Assembly: GCA_900491605.1 (NCBI GenBank)
Contig: UESW01004625.1
Coordinates: 646,985 to 710,984, forward strand
DNA length: 64,000 nt
From: Calamus simplicifolius
Lineage: Eukaryota; Streptophyta; Magnoliopsida; Arecales; Arecaceae
Reading direction: 5' to 3'
The number at the start of each line of letters is the position of its first letter. Position 1 is the first letter of the stretch. Under the pieces are notes generated by a model. The model was not told the origin of the DNA. It ran no database searches and was given only the letters and a program-made list of their open reading frames with translations. This document shows, one piece after another, positions 33,735-46,009 of the stretch. Both the position numbers and the translations under genes were made by a program.

Positions 33735-35305
33735 TCAATCCATAGGGTCACATATCCCTAATTCACCTCTAAGATAACAAAATCTTTCTTCACTCAAAGG
33801 TTTTGTAAATATGTCAGCTAATTGTTCCTCTGTATTAACATATTCAAGACAAATTTCATTATTAGCTACATGTTCTCTTATGAAATGATATCTAATCTCA
33901 ATGTGTTTTGTTCTTGAATGTTGAATTGGATTTTTAGTTAGATTTATTGCACTCGTGTTATCACATCTAATTGGTGTTTTATCGGGGGTTATGCCATAAT
34001 CTTCAAGTTGTCTCTTAATCCAAAGGATTTGAGCACAGCAACTTCCAGCTGCAACATATTCTGCTTCAGCAGTAGATAATGCAACCGAATTTTGCTTTTT
34101 GCTAAACCAAGAGATTAAGTTACATCCTAAGAATTGACATGCACCACTTGTGCTTTTTCTATCCAATTTACATCCAGCATAGTCAGAATCAGAATATGCA
34201 ATTAAATTTAAGGTTGAGTCTCTAGAGTACCATAAACCTACATTTTTAGTTCCACTTAAATATCTTAAAATTCTTTTTACAGCAATTAAGTGAGATTCTT
34301 TAGGTTCAGATTGAAATCTAGCACATAGACATACTGCAAACATAATATCTGGTCTACTAGCAGTTAAGTAAAGAAGAGATCCAATCATACCTCTGTAATA
34401 TTTTTGATCTACTTTCTTACCATCTTCATCTTTGTCCAATTTGCACGAAGGACTCATAGGTGTCCCAAGTGGTTTGATTGACTCCATTCCAAATTTCTTG
34501 AGCAGTTCTTTTGTGTATTTGGCTTGATTGATGAAGATTCCATCTTTGCTTTGTTTGATTTGAAGTCCTAGGAAGAAGTTGAGTTCTCCCATCATACTCA
34601 TTTCAAACTCACCCTGCATTAACTTTGCAAATTCTTGACATAACAAATTGTTAGTAGCACCGAAAATAATATCATCAACATATATCTGTACTACTAATAA
34701 ATCTTTGTCTTTTGTTTTCAAAAATAGTGTTTTATCGACATTTCCTCTTACAAAATCATTTTCAATCAGAAATTTACTTAATCTTTCATACCAAGCCCTA
34801 GGTGCTTGTTTCAAACCGTATAGTGCTTTGTGTAATTTAAAAACATGATTTGGAAATTCATGATCTTCAAATCCCGGTGGTTGTTCAACAAAAACTTCTT
34901 CATTTATAAATCCATTTAAGAATGCGCTTTTAACATCCATTTGAAATAAATTGATATGCATATGGCATGCAAATGCAAGTAACAATCTAATTGCTTCAAG
35001 TCTAGCTACAGGTGCAAAAGTTTCATCAAAATCAATTCCTTCTTCTTGATTATATCCTTTTGCAACTAATCTAGCTTTGTTTCTTATTACTATGCCATTT
35101 TTGTCTAATTTATTTCTAAATACCCATTTTGATCTATTACAGAATGATCTTTAGGTCTATCCACTAATGTCCAAACATTATTTCTAGTGAATTGATTTAA
35201 TTCTTCTTGCATGGCTAACATCCAGTTATTATCTTTTTCAGCTTCTTCAATAGTTTTTGGTTCAATTTGAGATACAAATGCAAGATGATTATTGATGTTT
35301 CTCAT
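33735..35305 (-). pseudogene. Copia D reverse transcriptase and RNase H
   Basis: The 416-aa ORF 33735-34985 carries RT from LLLAFACHMHINLFQMDVKS through KALYGLKQAPRAWYERL and the catalytic IYVDDIIFGAT. RNase H follows (AYSDSDYAGCKLDRKSTSGA, ALSTAEAEYVAA) and ends with HFIREHVANNEICLEYVNTE. All motifs look functional. The upstream part (ORF 35105-35305) is in another frame, with a one-base change near 35130. Apart from that break the domain is complete. Confidence 0.92.
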
Positions 35306-35646
35306 TGATGATCTAGTTCTTACTCCTTGAGATGGATCACCTATAATTAATTCTCTTGGATGACCATAGGCATATCTCCAATCTCTAGGTAGATCTATAT
35401 CATTACGATTTCCATCAACAACATCAACACTAGGAGAATCATTATCTTTAGCTTCTTGTTCATGATCTGAAGATACATCTATATTTAATTTTTTAATGTC
35501 TCTTTCTAGAATGTTTGTATCTTCCTCATCATCAATCTTTTTAGAACTTGATGCTAAAGATTCATCAAAGATTACATGAATAGATTCTTCTACTATTAAG
35601 TTTCTCTTGTTAAATACTCTATAAGCTTTACTTGATGTTGAATATC
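35306..35646 (-). pseudogene. Copia D integrase-RT linker
   Basis: This is translated in pieces. A low-complexity acidic linker (DDEEDTNILERDI-like) and a DLPRDWRYAYGHPRELI block link integrase and RT. No long frame remains. Confidence 0.55.
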
Positions 35647-36483
35647 CTAAGAATATGCCTTCATCAGATTTTGCATCAAATTTTCTAGGTTATCTTTGCC
35701 ATTATTATGAATGAAACACTTACAACCAAATGCATGAAAATAGCTTATGTTTGGTTTTCTATTATTCCATAGTTCATAAGGTGTTTTCTTAATGATTGGC
35801 CTAATTAAAGCTCTATTAAGGATGTAGCATGCCGTGTTTATAGCTTCTGCCCAAAAGTATTTTGGTAAGTTGCTTTCACATAGCATGGTACGGGCCATGT
35901 CTTCTAGGGTTCTATTTTTTCTTTCAACTACACCATTTTGTTGCGGTGTTCTAGGTGCAGAAAAATTATGATGGATGCCATTTTCTATGCAAAAATTTTC
36001 AAATAAATGATTTTCAAATTCGGTGCCATGATCACTTCTTAGAGACACTATGGTGTTGTTTTTCTCATTTGTGACCTTCTTGAAGAATTTCAAAAATAGT
36101 GGAAAGGTCTCATCCTTATGAGCTAAAAATAATACCCAAGTGTATCTAGAGTAATCATCTACAATCACAAGACCATATTTCTTTCCTCCTAGACTTGTGG
36201 TTCTAGTAGGTCCAAAAAGATCCATGTGAAGTAGTTCAAGTGGCCTAGAAGTGGAAACAATATTTTTAGTTTTGAAAGAATTTCTAGTTTGTTTTCCAAA
36301 TTGACATGCATCACAAATTTTATTATTTTCAAAATCTAATTGTGGAAGTCCTTTTACTAAATCCATTCTAATTAATTTTGAAATAAGGTGTGTGCTTGCA
36401 TGACCTAATCTACGATGCCACAACCAACCAATCTCATTTATATTAGCATTATTAGCAACTAGGCAATGATTACTTGTAGACAA
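35647..36483 (-). pseudogene. Copia D integrase
   Basis: A 278-aa ORF holds the pre-integrase zinc domain (HRRLGHAST ... CDACQFGKQTRNSF) and the catalytic core. The triad is Asp in LLHMDLFGP, Asp in LRSDHGTEFE and Glu in NGVVERKNRTLEDMA, all present. It is frameshifted with respect to protease (near 36490) and to the following linker (near 35690), so as written it is not part of one polyprotein. Confidence 0.9.
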
Positions 36484-36497
36484 ATTGTCTAAATCAA

Positions 36498-36860
36498 TCA
36501 GGTATACATTGCATTTCTATTTCCAATAAAAATAATGCTATTATCAATGGGATTAGAAACTGTGCATATAGAAGATTCAAATGATACTTTAAAACCTTTG
36601 TCACATAATTGACTAATGCTAATTAAATTATGTTTCAAACCATCAACATATAAGACATTTTCAATATATGTGGAGGGAGTTATTTGAATGTTACCAAACC
36701 CCAAGATTTGGCCTTTGCCATTGTCGCCAAATGTAACTACTCCTCCTCTTTTGCTTTCAAGGGTGATGAATTGATCCTTGTCACCCGTCATGTGCCTTGA
36801 GCAGCCGCTATCGAGATACCACTTTCTCTTTGATCTTTTGGCCGCAAGACACTCCTGCAA
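36498..36860 (-). pseudogene. Copia D protease
   Basis: A 120-aa ORF with the aspartic protease active site YLDSGCSRHMTGDKDQF and the downstream VLYVDGLKHNLISISQLCDK block typical of Copia proteases. The motif is intact. It is out of frame with gag upstream and integrase downstream because of short indels. Confidence 0.85.
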
Positions 36861-36866
36861 AAATAA

Positions 36867-38515
36867 TTAAGTCTTATATTTAGGTACCCAAGCTTTCTTG
36901 GGTCCTTCATGGTTAGTAGCATAAACAATTGTTCCTTTAGGAACCCAAATTTTCTTTCCTTTACTATTTATCTTCTTATCTATTTTCTTAAAATTGCATT
37001 CAAAAACTTTGTGTCCCTTCTTGTTACAGTAATGACATGTAACATTATCATTGTTTTGTTCCTTTCTAAAAAAGTTTTTGACAAATTTTTGTTTCAAATT
37101 AGGTCTATATCCTAAACCAGCCTTATCATATATACCTCTTTGATTACTTAACAATAAATTAAGTTTTTCTGAACTATAAGTGAATTTATCAACAATACTT
37201 TTATATTTATCAACTTCCTTCTTTAGTTTATCATTTTCATTAGAAATTGATTCTTTTTCTTTAGTCAAATTGTCTTTTTCAGATTTCAGCACTTTAGTTT
37301 CTTTATTTAGATTTTCTTTTTCTTCAATCAAAGTTAAATTTTCATTTTTCAAAAACTTATATTTCTTTTTCAAAATTTTGAAATCACCGACAAGTTCATT
37401 AAAAGCATCAAACAATTCATCAAAAGCAAATTCATCGCAAGGGTTTTCAGAACTTACCTCATCCTCTTCGTTTGCCATAAAGTAAATGTTAGCAACCTCC
37501 TTTTGTTCTTCCTCCGATGAGGATTCATCGCTATCGCTCCAAGTTGCAACATAGGCTTTCTTTTTCTTCTTGAAAGTCTTTTTCAGTTGAGGACAATCAT
37601 ATCTGTAATGCCCCAGTTTCTTACATTCATAGCAAATCAAGGGGTTTTCTCTTTATCCTTGTCCTTGTCTTTTTCTTTCTCTCCTTCCATCTTAGTTCCA
37701 AATTTCTTCTTGTGGAATGGTCTCTTTCTCCTCATGAATTTTTTGAACTTTCTTGCTAGAAGAGCTGTCTCATCATCATCTTCTTCACTATCATTGCAGC
37801 TCTCCTCATTTTTAGCAGCCTTAAGAGCTATGGTCTTTTTTTTTCACATCTTCTTCTATGTGCTGCTTCATGGTCAATTCATGGGTCATTAGGGATCCTA
37901 GAAGCTCCTCTAAGGGTAAGGTGTTGAGGTCCTTTGCTTCTTGGATTGCTGTCACCTTCGCTTCCCACGTTCTTGGAAGTGACCTGAGAATTTTTCAAAC
38001 AAGTTCAGAGTTAGAATATGTTTTGCCTAAACTTTTCAACCCATTTATAATATCAGTAAATCTAGTATACATGCTAGCTATATTTTCAGTTTGTTCCATG
38101 CAAAATAACTCATATTAATGAACAAGAATGTTTATTTTGGATTCTTTTACTTGGTTTGTACCCTCATGGGTAACCTCTAATCTATCCCAAATCTCCTTTG
38201 CGAAATTACAAGTGGAGATTCTATTAAATTCATTAGCATCTAAAGAGCAATATAAGACATTCATGGCCTTAGCATTGAGCTGTGCCATTTTCTATCATTA
38301 TCATTCCAATCCCTTTCGGGCTTAGGAACAATAGTGCCATCAACAACGTGTGTGGGTGTACTAGGTCCATTAGTTATAACACCCCACAATTCATAATCAG
38401 AAGCTTGAATGAATATCCTCATTCTTGCTTTCCAATAAGAATAGTTGGAACCATTAAACAAAGGAGGTCTATTTGTAGAATGACTTTTGGCAAATGATCC
38501 AACTTGAGTTGCCAT
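36867..38515 (-). pseudogene. Copia D gag
   Basis: The start is at 38515 (MATQVGSFAKSHSTN), 48 bases from the primer site. An N-terminal capsid domain follows (LFNGSNYSYWKARMRIFIQA). The frame breaks near 38285 and stops occur through 37640-38260. ORF 36867-37640 (257 aa) holds knuckle 1 CYECKKLGHYRYDC, a long Lys/Glu/Asn coiled coil, and knuckle 2 CHYCNKKGHKVFEC. Two CCHC motifs flanking a coiled coil are shared with element E. Confidence 0.88.
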
Positions 38516-38562
38516 TTGGATCTTTAGCTCTTGATCGTGTGATCAAAATCTAATGAGCACTT

Positions 38563-38574
38563 GCTCTGATACCA
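38563..38574 (-). other. Primer binding site of Copia D (tRNA-iMet)
   Basis: The minus strand reads TGGTATCAGAGC two bases from the 5' LTR. Confidence 0.93.
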
Positions 38575-39422
38575 ATTGTTGGCCCAGATGACAACCCAAG
38601 AGGGGGGTGAATTGGGTTCTTTAAAAATTTAGCCTCTTAAAAAAATTGTTTGCTTAAGATGAATGGAAACAAATGCAATGTAAATACAAAGTACAGCGAA
38701 TAAAACAGAGATAGAGATAGAGTCAATGGAAGCACGGCAAACACAAAGATTTTATAGTGGTTCGGTGTATCCAACACCTATGTCCACTCCCAAGATCCTA
38801 CTTGGGTCCACACTATAATCACCTCGATTACAGCCGAGTTGTTTTACAAGTTCACAACTCAAACTTGTTGTTTTATCCGGGATCACAACGAACCCAGCCG
38901 GTTTTTCAGGCTCACCAGCACAAAACCCAAGACTCAAGCAAAACTAGCTTGACCCGAGGTTAACAACCTCCACTAGTTCAATCCCCTTTGATTGAACTAG
39001 GCACAAACAAGAATAAGAATGTTTTACAAATTTTCACAGCTCCTTAATGAGCAGATATTCAAAGAAAAGTAAATAGGTTTAGAAAAGCCTGGTTTGAAGT
39101 TGTTTGGCTTTGAGCTTTTCTTCTTTTCTTCTTTTCCTCTTCTCCTTGCTGGGTTGAATCAAGCCTCAGCTCCGATTCTTCACATTAGATGCAGTTGAGA
39201 AGATTGAAAAGTTGGTCTCTTTCTTCTAGTTGAGAATCCTCCGATTTTTCTCTATTTGAACGGCTTGGATTCTTCTTTGAGCTTTGTGGAGTAGAAGGTT
39301 TTGAACTTGAAAGCTCCTCTCTTGGATATACGGCTCAAGACTTCTCGGATTTTGATTTTTGATTTTTGTCTATCCGTTTCTATATCTCTCTTTCTATCTT
39401 CTTTCAAACGGTTGTTTTTCCC

Positions 39423-39430
39423 TTTTTATA
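39423..39430 (-). promoter_or_regulatory. Putative promoter TATA box of Copia D
   Basis: The minus strand reads TATAAAAA in the 5' LTR. The position is conserved in the 3' LTR (30621-30628) and equivalent to that in element E. Confidence 0.65.
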
Positions 39431-39583
39431 GATTTTCTTTGATTCATTTTTGGGTGGAAATCTAGCCGTTGGAGTGTACCTGAAGGATTTTTCATTCATA
39501 AAAAATAGCCGTTAGATGTCAGAAATCAAAAATATTACCGTTAGAGCTGATCTGGCATTTTTGATTTTTCGTCCAGGTGGGTT

Positions 39584-39928
39584 GGAGTCGGCTCCAGCTT
39601 TTCAGGTGTCGGCTCTGAATCGTTTTTCCATAAATAGTAAAATATGAGTTCGTCGTGGATCGGCTCCGCAAAAGTAAGTGTCGGCTCGCCGTCGTCAGGT
39701 GTCGGCTCCCGAAAACTGTAGGTGTCGGCTCCAGGATGCTCAGAAAATGCTCAGAAAATCAACGCTCTGTTCCAGCATCGGAGTCGGCTCCAGACACAGT
39801 AAGTGTCGACTCCGAAACCTTAGGTGTCGGCTCCGAAACTCTAGGTGTCGGCTCCAGGTTGTATCAAAAATCAGATTAAAATTGAATTGGCCATGGGGTC
39901 GGCTCCAGACTTTCTAGGTGTCGACTCC
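39584..39928. repeat. GGNGTCGRCTCC motif array in U3 of D (5' LTR)
   Basis: Same array as at 30784-31119, here upstream of the active-orientation promoter. One copy has lost a base (GTGGATCGGCTCC near 39655). Confidence 0.9.
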
Positions 39929-40105
39929 AAGCTCTGAAACTTTGAAATCTCTGATTTGTATTTGATTCAAAATTCATTTCTTAATTCCTTTAAATTGATC
40001 AAATAAATTTAAGTCCCGAAACACTTATAAAATCCATTAGTAATCAAATAAATATACTCAATTCCTTTATTAATCATCAAAATCAATGAATGGATCAACA
40101 AAGAT

Positions 40106-40392
40106 CTTACTTCATTGTTGGAAAAAAAAAACCTCTTGGTCCTTTAGATCTGAAGTTTTAAAGGTGGCTTAACTTAGTTTGAAGGTTTCCATACCTTTAG
40201 ATCCTAATCTTTTTATTTCTTTGAAAGAAGCTTGCACAAGGGTGTTTAGATTTCTACTTCTGGTTTTATGTTCTTCATTTCTCCCATGCATGAATTCAGT
40301 CATAGCTTGGGCTCAAATGTTCATTAAGGGTGGTAATCACTTAGAACACATCACCATCCCCTCATTCCACCAATTTTTTTTGTGCCCCATCA
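40106..40392 (+). repeat. 3' LTR of Gypsy B, second part
   Basis: Continues the B LTR after element D (cttacttcattg...) to CCCCATCA, followed by the target duplication ccgtg at 40393-40397. Confidence 0.93.
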
Positions 40393-40815
40393 CCGTGTCA
40401 TCAAAGCCAGGCTCTCCACCCATTGGTGTCGACGGACCAGCAGATCGATTATTGGCTGGTCTGATAGGTGCCATTACCGGGTGACATGGGTCCAAGGCCC
40501 ATGACCGTGCGACAATGGAGGCTTAGGGCCAAAGCTAGTTTGGGAAAAGGGTTTTCTAACAAGTGGTATCAAAGCCAATTGACCTGTACGGTCAAGCAGG
40601 GCATCAATGAGAACTCTCGCTGGTGACCATTTCATTGAAGCCAGGCTCTCCGCCCATTAGTGTTGGCGGATCGGCAGATCCGATCATTGGCTGGTCTAAT
40701 AGGTACCATTGTTGGGTAACATGGGTCAAGGGCCTATGATCATGCGACAATGGAGGCTTAGGGTCAAAGCTTGTTAGGAAAAAGGGTTTCTCCTACAAGT
40801 GGTATCAGAGCCACC
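40393..40815 (+). repeat. Duplicated leader of Copia A with repeated primer-site sequences
   Basis: The leader unit starts at the primer site 11456, is split by B, and continues at 40393 (tcatcaaagccaggctctcc). It is followed from about 40562 by a second copy beginning GGTATCAAAGCCA and running to 40798. A third primer-like GGTATCAGAGCCA then occurs at about 40801. The units are about 235-240 bases. Confidence 0.85.
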
Positions 40816-40925
40816 TCAGGCTTCAAATTCAGTTAATATGATAGATTACCTGAGTTCTAGTTTTTATATGCATAGATCTAAATTTTACATGCGATGTAAA
40901 ATATAAATCTTGCCATATGATGAAG

Positions 40926-41493
40926 ATTAAATATTTAATAAGTTTATTATATGATAATAAATATGAATTATTTAGATTTGATCATGTTAAAAATTAAAAA
41001 AAATTATGATTTATGTGTGACATAATCATAAAGGCTAAATTTTAACATATCATGTTTAAATTTAATTTTGACATGATAAATAATGTGATTAAAATCTGAA
41101 ATAATTATGTTAATAATTAAATATTTAATAAGTTTATTATATGATAATAAACATAAATTATTTAGATTTGATCATGTTAAAAATTAAAAATTATGATTTA
41201 TGTGTGACATAATCATAAAGGCTAAAATTTAATATATCATGTTTAGAATTTAATTTTGACATGATAAATAACATGATTAAAATCTAAAATAATTATATTG
41301 ATGAAGATTAAATATTTAATAAGTTTATTTTATGATAATAAATGTAAATTATTTAGATTTGATCATGTTAAAAATTAAAAAATTATGATTTATGTGTGAC
41401 ATAATCATAAAGGCTAAAATTTAACATATCATGTTTAAAATTTAATTTTGACATGATAAATAATGTGATTAAAATATAAAATAATTATATCAT
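40926..41493. repeat. 190-bp AT-rich tandem repeat, 3 copies, in Copia A
   Basis: The segment ATTAAATATTTAATAAGTTT recurs near 40926, 41117 and 41307. Each unit includes TTTGATCATGTTAAAAATTA and a TGTGTGACATAATCATAAAG block. It sits between leader and gag. Confidence 0.9.
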
Positions 41494-42690
41494 GATAACA
41501 TGATAATCAAGATTAAAATTAAAATTTTAAATTTTGACTTGTTATCAAGATTATAGATGTTAGGGATGTTATGATAGAGACCAATTAGGATTTTCATGTG
41601 ATGAAAATAAATTTATCATAACAGATAATGATAAGGTAAATATTTAAAATAAATTGTTATAAAATATTTAATACTTATCATATATCCCTAAAGATCACTA
41701 TCTTATCTTATCATAATGTGTAATAGATGATAAGGTTTAGGAAAAATTAGACTTAACCATATCATTGTTTGATCCTATGATCCCATAATTGGTCTAATCA
41801 ATTGGGCTTAACTACATTGGTGTCTAGAAAAGTACGATCATGGTTTTTAATTGCTTCATTCGCTGCCTGAGAAAACCCATTCAATGGGATCGAAAGGTAT
41901 GCTAAATAGGACCCTATTGATCAGCTGATCTGGCCATTGTTAAGGAAAGCTCTTAATTGATTAGATCAATTAAGGTTAATCAGAATGGTAGCAATTGATT
42001 TGGTCACATGATTAGGGTTCCTAAATTTGATAGTGATCAGGATCCTAATTTGATTAGGAGTCCCAACCATAAGATTGGATCTTATGAAATTTAGGCTAAT
42101 TAAAATTAATCTAAAATTCACATATAGGATATGTAACCTAGCATGATACAAATATTGTACATGCATGATGACCTAGATACGCTAAATCCCTCTACGAATA
42201 TTAAGTCATTAGCCTTCCATTATTCACAGGATATAAAATCATTAGGGCATGAGATTTGTTGTGCCATAGCCAAGATCAAGTAAACCTATGAGGAGTTGAT
42301 TGAGAAACAATGGGTTGACTTAACTAGGTTAGCTGGCATAATTGGCCATAGTCAGGGTCAGTCTAATCTAGAGAATGTTTAGGGTGATCACATCAGATGT
42401 GATTGACAAGGTTATGTCCCCTAAATGATTTAGGAGTCACATTTGATGTGATTGATAAAAATCTACCTAATTTGGCTTACTAAGATTTGTTGTACCATAG
42501 CCAAGGTCAAGGTAAGTCAATTTGAGGGTCTTAGCCCACTAGAAAATTATTTGATAATTTTTCAAGATTAATAGAGAGGGCTATTGAGCTTGATAAAATA
42601 GTGTGAGTAATTGATTTAATTAAAAAATTTAAAAATATCATATTAAATCGATGATTTGCATTCATAATAATTAACTCGTTCTATTTTCTA
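41494..42690 (+). other. Decayed leader/gag region of Copia A
   Basis: AT-rich, without an ORF above 66 codons. It presumably once held the gag N-terminus, but no motif is recognised. Confidence 0.5.
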
Positions 42691-42886
42691 CACAGTTGTA
42701 AGAGACACCATGAGTGTGAACATTAACCTTAGAGGTAACCTAGAGTCCAACAAGCTAACTGACCCAATTTTCCTAATTGGCTAAGGAACGTAGCTAAGAA
42801 AAAAATATCACTTCTGTGGTAAGGATGGGCATTGGAAGTGTAACTGTAGGCTTATCGGGCCAACCTGAAAGATAAGAAGCATACGG
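42691..42886 (+). pseudogene. Copia A gag remnant with zinc knuckle
   Basis: Near 42808-42850 one frame reads YHFCGKDGHWKCNC, a CCHC knuckle whose first Cys is Tyr. It is the only recognisable part of gag. Confidence 0.6.
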
Positions 42887-44187
42887 ATGCATACGGATGC
42901 TTCTACATCAGGTGCATACATAATTGAGATATTTTCTTCTATTACTTATTATTCCACTTGGGTATTGAATACTGATTGTGGATCTCATATTTATATTAAT
43001 ATGGAGATGATAAAAAATAGTAGAAGATTGAGGAAAGATGAAATGATCCTATGCAAAGGTTGCTGCATTAGCCTTAGAATTTATTCTTTATCTTTGCCTA
43101 CAGGGCTTGTAATTAAACTTAGTAATTGTTACTATATTTCAAACATAACAAAGAATATTATATCCATTTCATGTTTAGTAATGGATGGGTATTCTTTTGA
43201 AATTGAAAATAAAGGTATTTCTATTTTTTGAAACAAAATGTTCTTTGGTTTTGCTGAATTGTTCAATGGAATTTATGTTCTTAATCTTCAAGCCCTTATT
43301 CTCAATATTAAATTAAAAAGATTAAAATCAAATAATTCTAGGGATTCGTACTTATGGCACTGTTGTTTAGGCCATGTAAATGAAACTCGTTTAACCAAGT
43401 TACATAAAGATGGATACTTGGGCTCATTCGATTGGAAATCGTTTGAGGAATGCGAGTCATGTTTACTTGGCAAGATGACCAAGTCACCTTTTATCGAAAA
43501 AGATGAGCGAACAACTGAATGTTTGGGTTTAGTACATTTGGATGTATGTGGACCCATCAACATTCAAGCCATAGGAGGTTTTTCTTATTTCATCACATTC
43601 ATAGATAACCATAGTAGATATGGCTATGTGTATCTGATGAAGCACAAATCTGAAGCCTTTAAAAAGTTTAAAGAATTTAGATGTGAAGTAGAAAAATAAA
43701 CTAGCAAGAGTATTAAGATACTTCGATCAGATCGAGGTGGTGAATACTTGAGCCATGAGTTCATGGATTATTTGAAGGATAATGAGATTCTATCTCAATG
43801 GACTCCTCCCGGTACATCACACATAATGGTGTGTCAGAAAGAAAAAATTGCACACTGTTAGACATGGTACATTCCATGATGAGCCTTGCAGATCTTCCAA
43901 AAATATTTTTGGATTATGCGCTAGACACTGCCGAATATACCCTAAACCGAGTTCCATCTAAATTGATCAACTCCACTCCCTATGAGATATGGTATGGAAG
44001 GAAACCATCCCTTAATCATTTAAGGGTTTGGGGCTGTTACGCTTATGTGAAGCGTAATGAATCAAATAAGCTTGAAACTAGATCTGATAAATGCAATTTT
44101 GTGAGGGTGTCCAAAATAAACAAAAGATACTACTTCTACCATCCACTTGAGAAAAGGTATTTATGTCAAGACATGCCACATTTCTAG
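42887..44187 (+). pseudogene. Copia A protease and integrase (broken)
   Basis: ORF 42887-43231 has the protease site as STWVLNTDCGSHIYINMEM (usual D-S/T-G replaced by D-C-G) and a VIKLSNCYYISNITKNIISI block. ORF 43238-43699 has the pre-integrase LWHCCLGHVNETRLTKL and CESCLLGKMTKSPF, and the core Asp in LVHLDVCGP. The second Asp (LRSDRGGEY) is near 43725-43750. The glutamate region (NGVSERKNCTLLDM) is in ORF 43798-44187. Stops at 43231 and 43699 and a shift near 43800 interrupt it. Confidence 0.85.
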
Positions 44188-45990
44188 AGATTGAGATTCT
44201 CACAATGGGTAGTGGGAGTAAGATTGAACTTAGTGAAGCTCAAGAACTACAAATTAATAAAGATCGATTAGATGGAATTGAGCATATGCCGAATACAGTG
44301 GGAGTTGAGCTGGAGATTCAACTCACATTCAGGCAGTCATTGCATGAAAAGCAACAGGTAGCTCTAAGTATACACCAGCTACGTAGATCTGGTAGGACAA
44401 TTCACATTCCTAAGAGATATGCATTTCTCATAAAGAATGATGAGCCTACCAACTATGAAGAGGCAATGTCTAACATTGACTCTAAGAGATGGCTTGAGGC
44501 CATGAAATCTCAAATGGACTCCATGTATGACAACCAGGTATGGACCTTGGTTGATCCACCTGAAGGGATAAAACCCATTAGGTGCAAATGGGCTTTCAAG
44601 AAGAAAACGACATGGATGGTAATGTCATTACCTATAAGGCAAGGCTAGTTGCAAAAGGTTACAAGCAAAGATAAGGTGTTGACTTTAATGAAACATTTTC
44701 AACTGTAGCCATGCATAAGTCCATAAGGATTTTACTTGTAATAGCAGCATATTTTGACTATGAGATCTGGCAGATGGATGTCAAGATCGCCTTCCTAAAT
44801 AAAAATTTAGAGGAGGATGTGTATATGACACAACCAGAGGGTTTTGAATCCATAGATCCTAAAAAAGTGTGCAAGCTACAAAGGTCTATTTATGAACTTA
44901 AGCAAGCCTCTAGAAGTTGGAATATTCGATTTGATATGGCAATCAAAGAGTTTGATTTCATCAAAAATAAGGATGATCCATGTGTGTACAAGAAGGTTAG
45001 TGGGAGTGATATTATTTTCTTGATATTATATGTGGATGCCATATTATTAATAGGAAACAATGTATCATTCCTTAAAGAAGTGAAAGATTGATTGTCAGAT
45101 AAATTCTTTATGAAGGATTTGGTAGAAGCAGCCTATATACTAGGTATAAAGATCTATAGAGATAGATCTAGAAGGTTGCTTGGATTGACCCAATCCACGT
45201 ACATAGATAAAATGCTAAAGCAGAGTCAAAAGAAATGATTCCTGCCAATGTCGCATGGGGTACATCTCTCCAATGACATGAGTCCTAAGACCCAAAAGGA
45301 AAGAGAGTACATGGATAGGATACCATACGCATTAGCAATTGGATCCATTATGTATACAATGCTATGTACAAGGCCTGATATTTCTTATGCCTTGAGTATC
45401 ATGAGTAGATATCAGGCAAACCCTAGTGAGAAACATTGGATGGCAAGAATATCCTTAAGTACTTGCAAATGACTAAGGATATGCTCTTGATTTATGGAGG
45501 ACCCGATCTTATAGTTTAGGATTATACTAATTCTAGTTTTTAGTCTGATAAAGATGATTATAAATCACAATCAGGCTATGTGTTCACATTAAATGGTGGT
45601 ACAGTCAGCTAAAAGAGTTTCAAGTAGGAAATGACTGCCGACTCTACAACTAGCCGAGTACATCGTAGCATCAGATGCAGCTAAAGAAATAGTTTGGATC
45701 AAAAAGTTTATCACTGAACTTGTAGTGGTTCCAAGCATTGTTAATCCAATACTCTTGTATTGTGATAACAATGAGCTATTGCGCAAGCCAAAGAACCAAG
45801 GTCTCATCAGAGGTCCAAACATGTACTCAAAAAATATCATGTGATTAGAAAAATCAGTTGGAGGAATGATATAAAATAGAACGAGTCCCCATGGATGATA
45901 ATATTGCTGATCCATTCACTAAAGCCCTACCGCAGTAGAAGCATGATAGTCATGCTGAGTCACTTGGTATTAGATACATGGGTGATTGGC
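44188..45990 (+). pseudogene. Copia A reverse transcriptase and RNase H (broken)
   Basis: The RT start is RWLEAMKSQMDSMYDNQVWT (ORF 44163-44648). The palm is in ORF 44711-45091, where the catalytic box reads LYVDAILLIGN, so the second Asp of YVDD is Ala. ORF 45248-45472 carries the RT end, and RNase H is recognised near 45530-45720 (a TAEYVAASDA-like stretch in broken frames). Stops at 44672, 45090 and 45236 and the Asp loss make it inactive. Confidence 0.85.
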
Positions 45991-45998
45991 TCTAATAC

Positions 45999-46008
45999 AA
46001 GTGGAAGA
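45999..46008 (+). other. Polypurine tract of Copia A
   Basis: AAGTGGAAGA directly precedes the 3' LTR start (TGTTAG at 46010), the usual Copia form. Confidence 0.75.
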
Positions 46009-46009
46009 T

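Larger units (their letters stand above)
29779..40100 (-). mobile_element. Copia element D, SIRE-type, inserted in the 3' LTR of B
   Basis: This 10,322-base minus-strand element is complete from LTR to LTR. The 5' LTR is 38577-40100, the 3' LTR is 29779-31290, and the target duplication aagat sits at 29774-29778 and 40101-40105. Order on the minus strand is gag, protease, integrase, RT, RNase H, then an extra ORF before the polypurine tract. The extra 3' ORF and large gag with two knuckles fit the SIRE/Maximus lineage. The LTRs look nearly identical, so it is probably the youngest or among the youngest insertions here. Scattered single-base frameshifts interrupt gag, pol and the extra ORF. 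Confidence 0.95.
38577..40100 (-). repeat. 5' LTR of Copia D
   Basis: 1524 bases, the same ends as the 3' LTR. It includes the U3 motif array at 39584-39928 and the TATA box at 39423-39430, which lies about 155 bases downstream of the array in minus sense. Confidence 0.95.
11523..40392 (+). mobile_element. Gypsy element B (chromodomain type), inserted in A
   Basis: Plus-strand Ty3/Gypsy element. The 5' LTR is 11523-12763 and the 3' LTR is 28883-29778 plus 40106-40392. A 5-bp target duplication ccgtg occurs at 11518-11522 and 40393-40397. Without its two own guests it is about 8.4 kb. Gene order is gag, protease, RT, RNase H, integrase and a chromodomain-like tail, so RT comes before integrase, as in Gypsy. 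Guest C splits the RT gene and guest D splits the 3' LTR. Many frameshifts and stops make it inactive. Confidence 0.92.
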
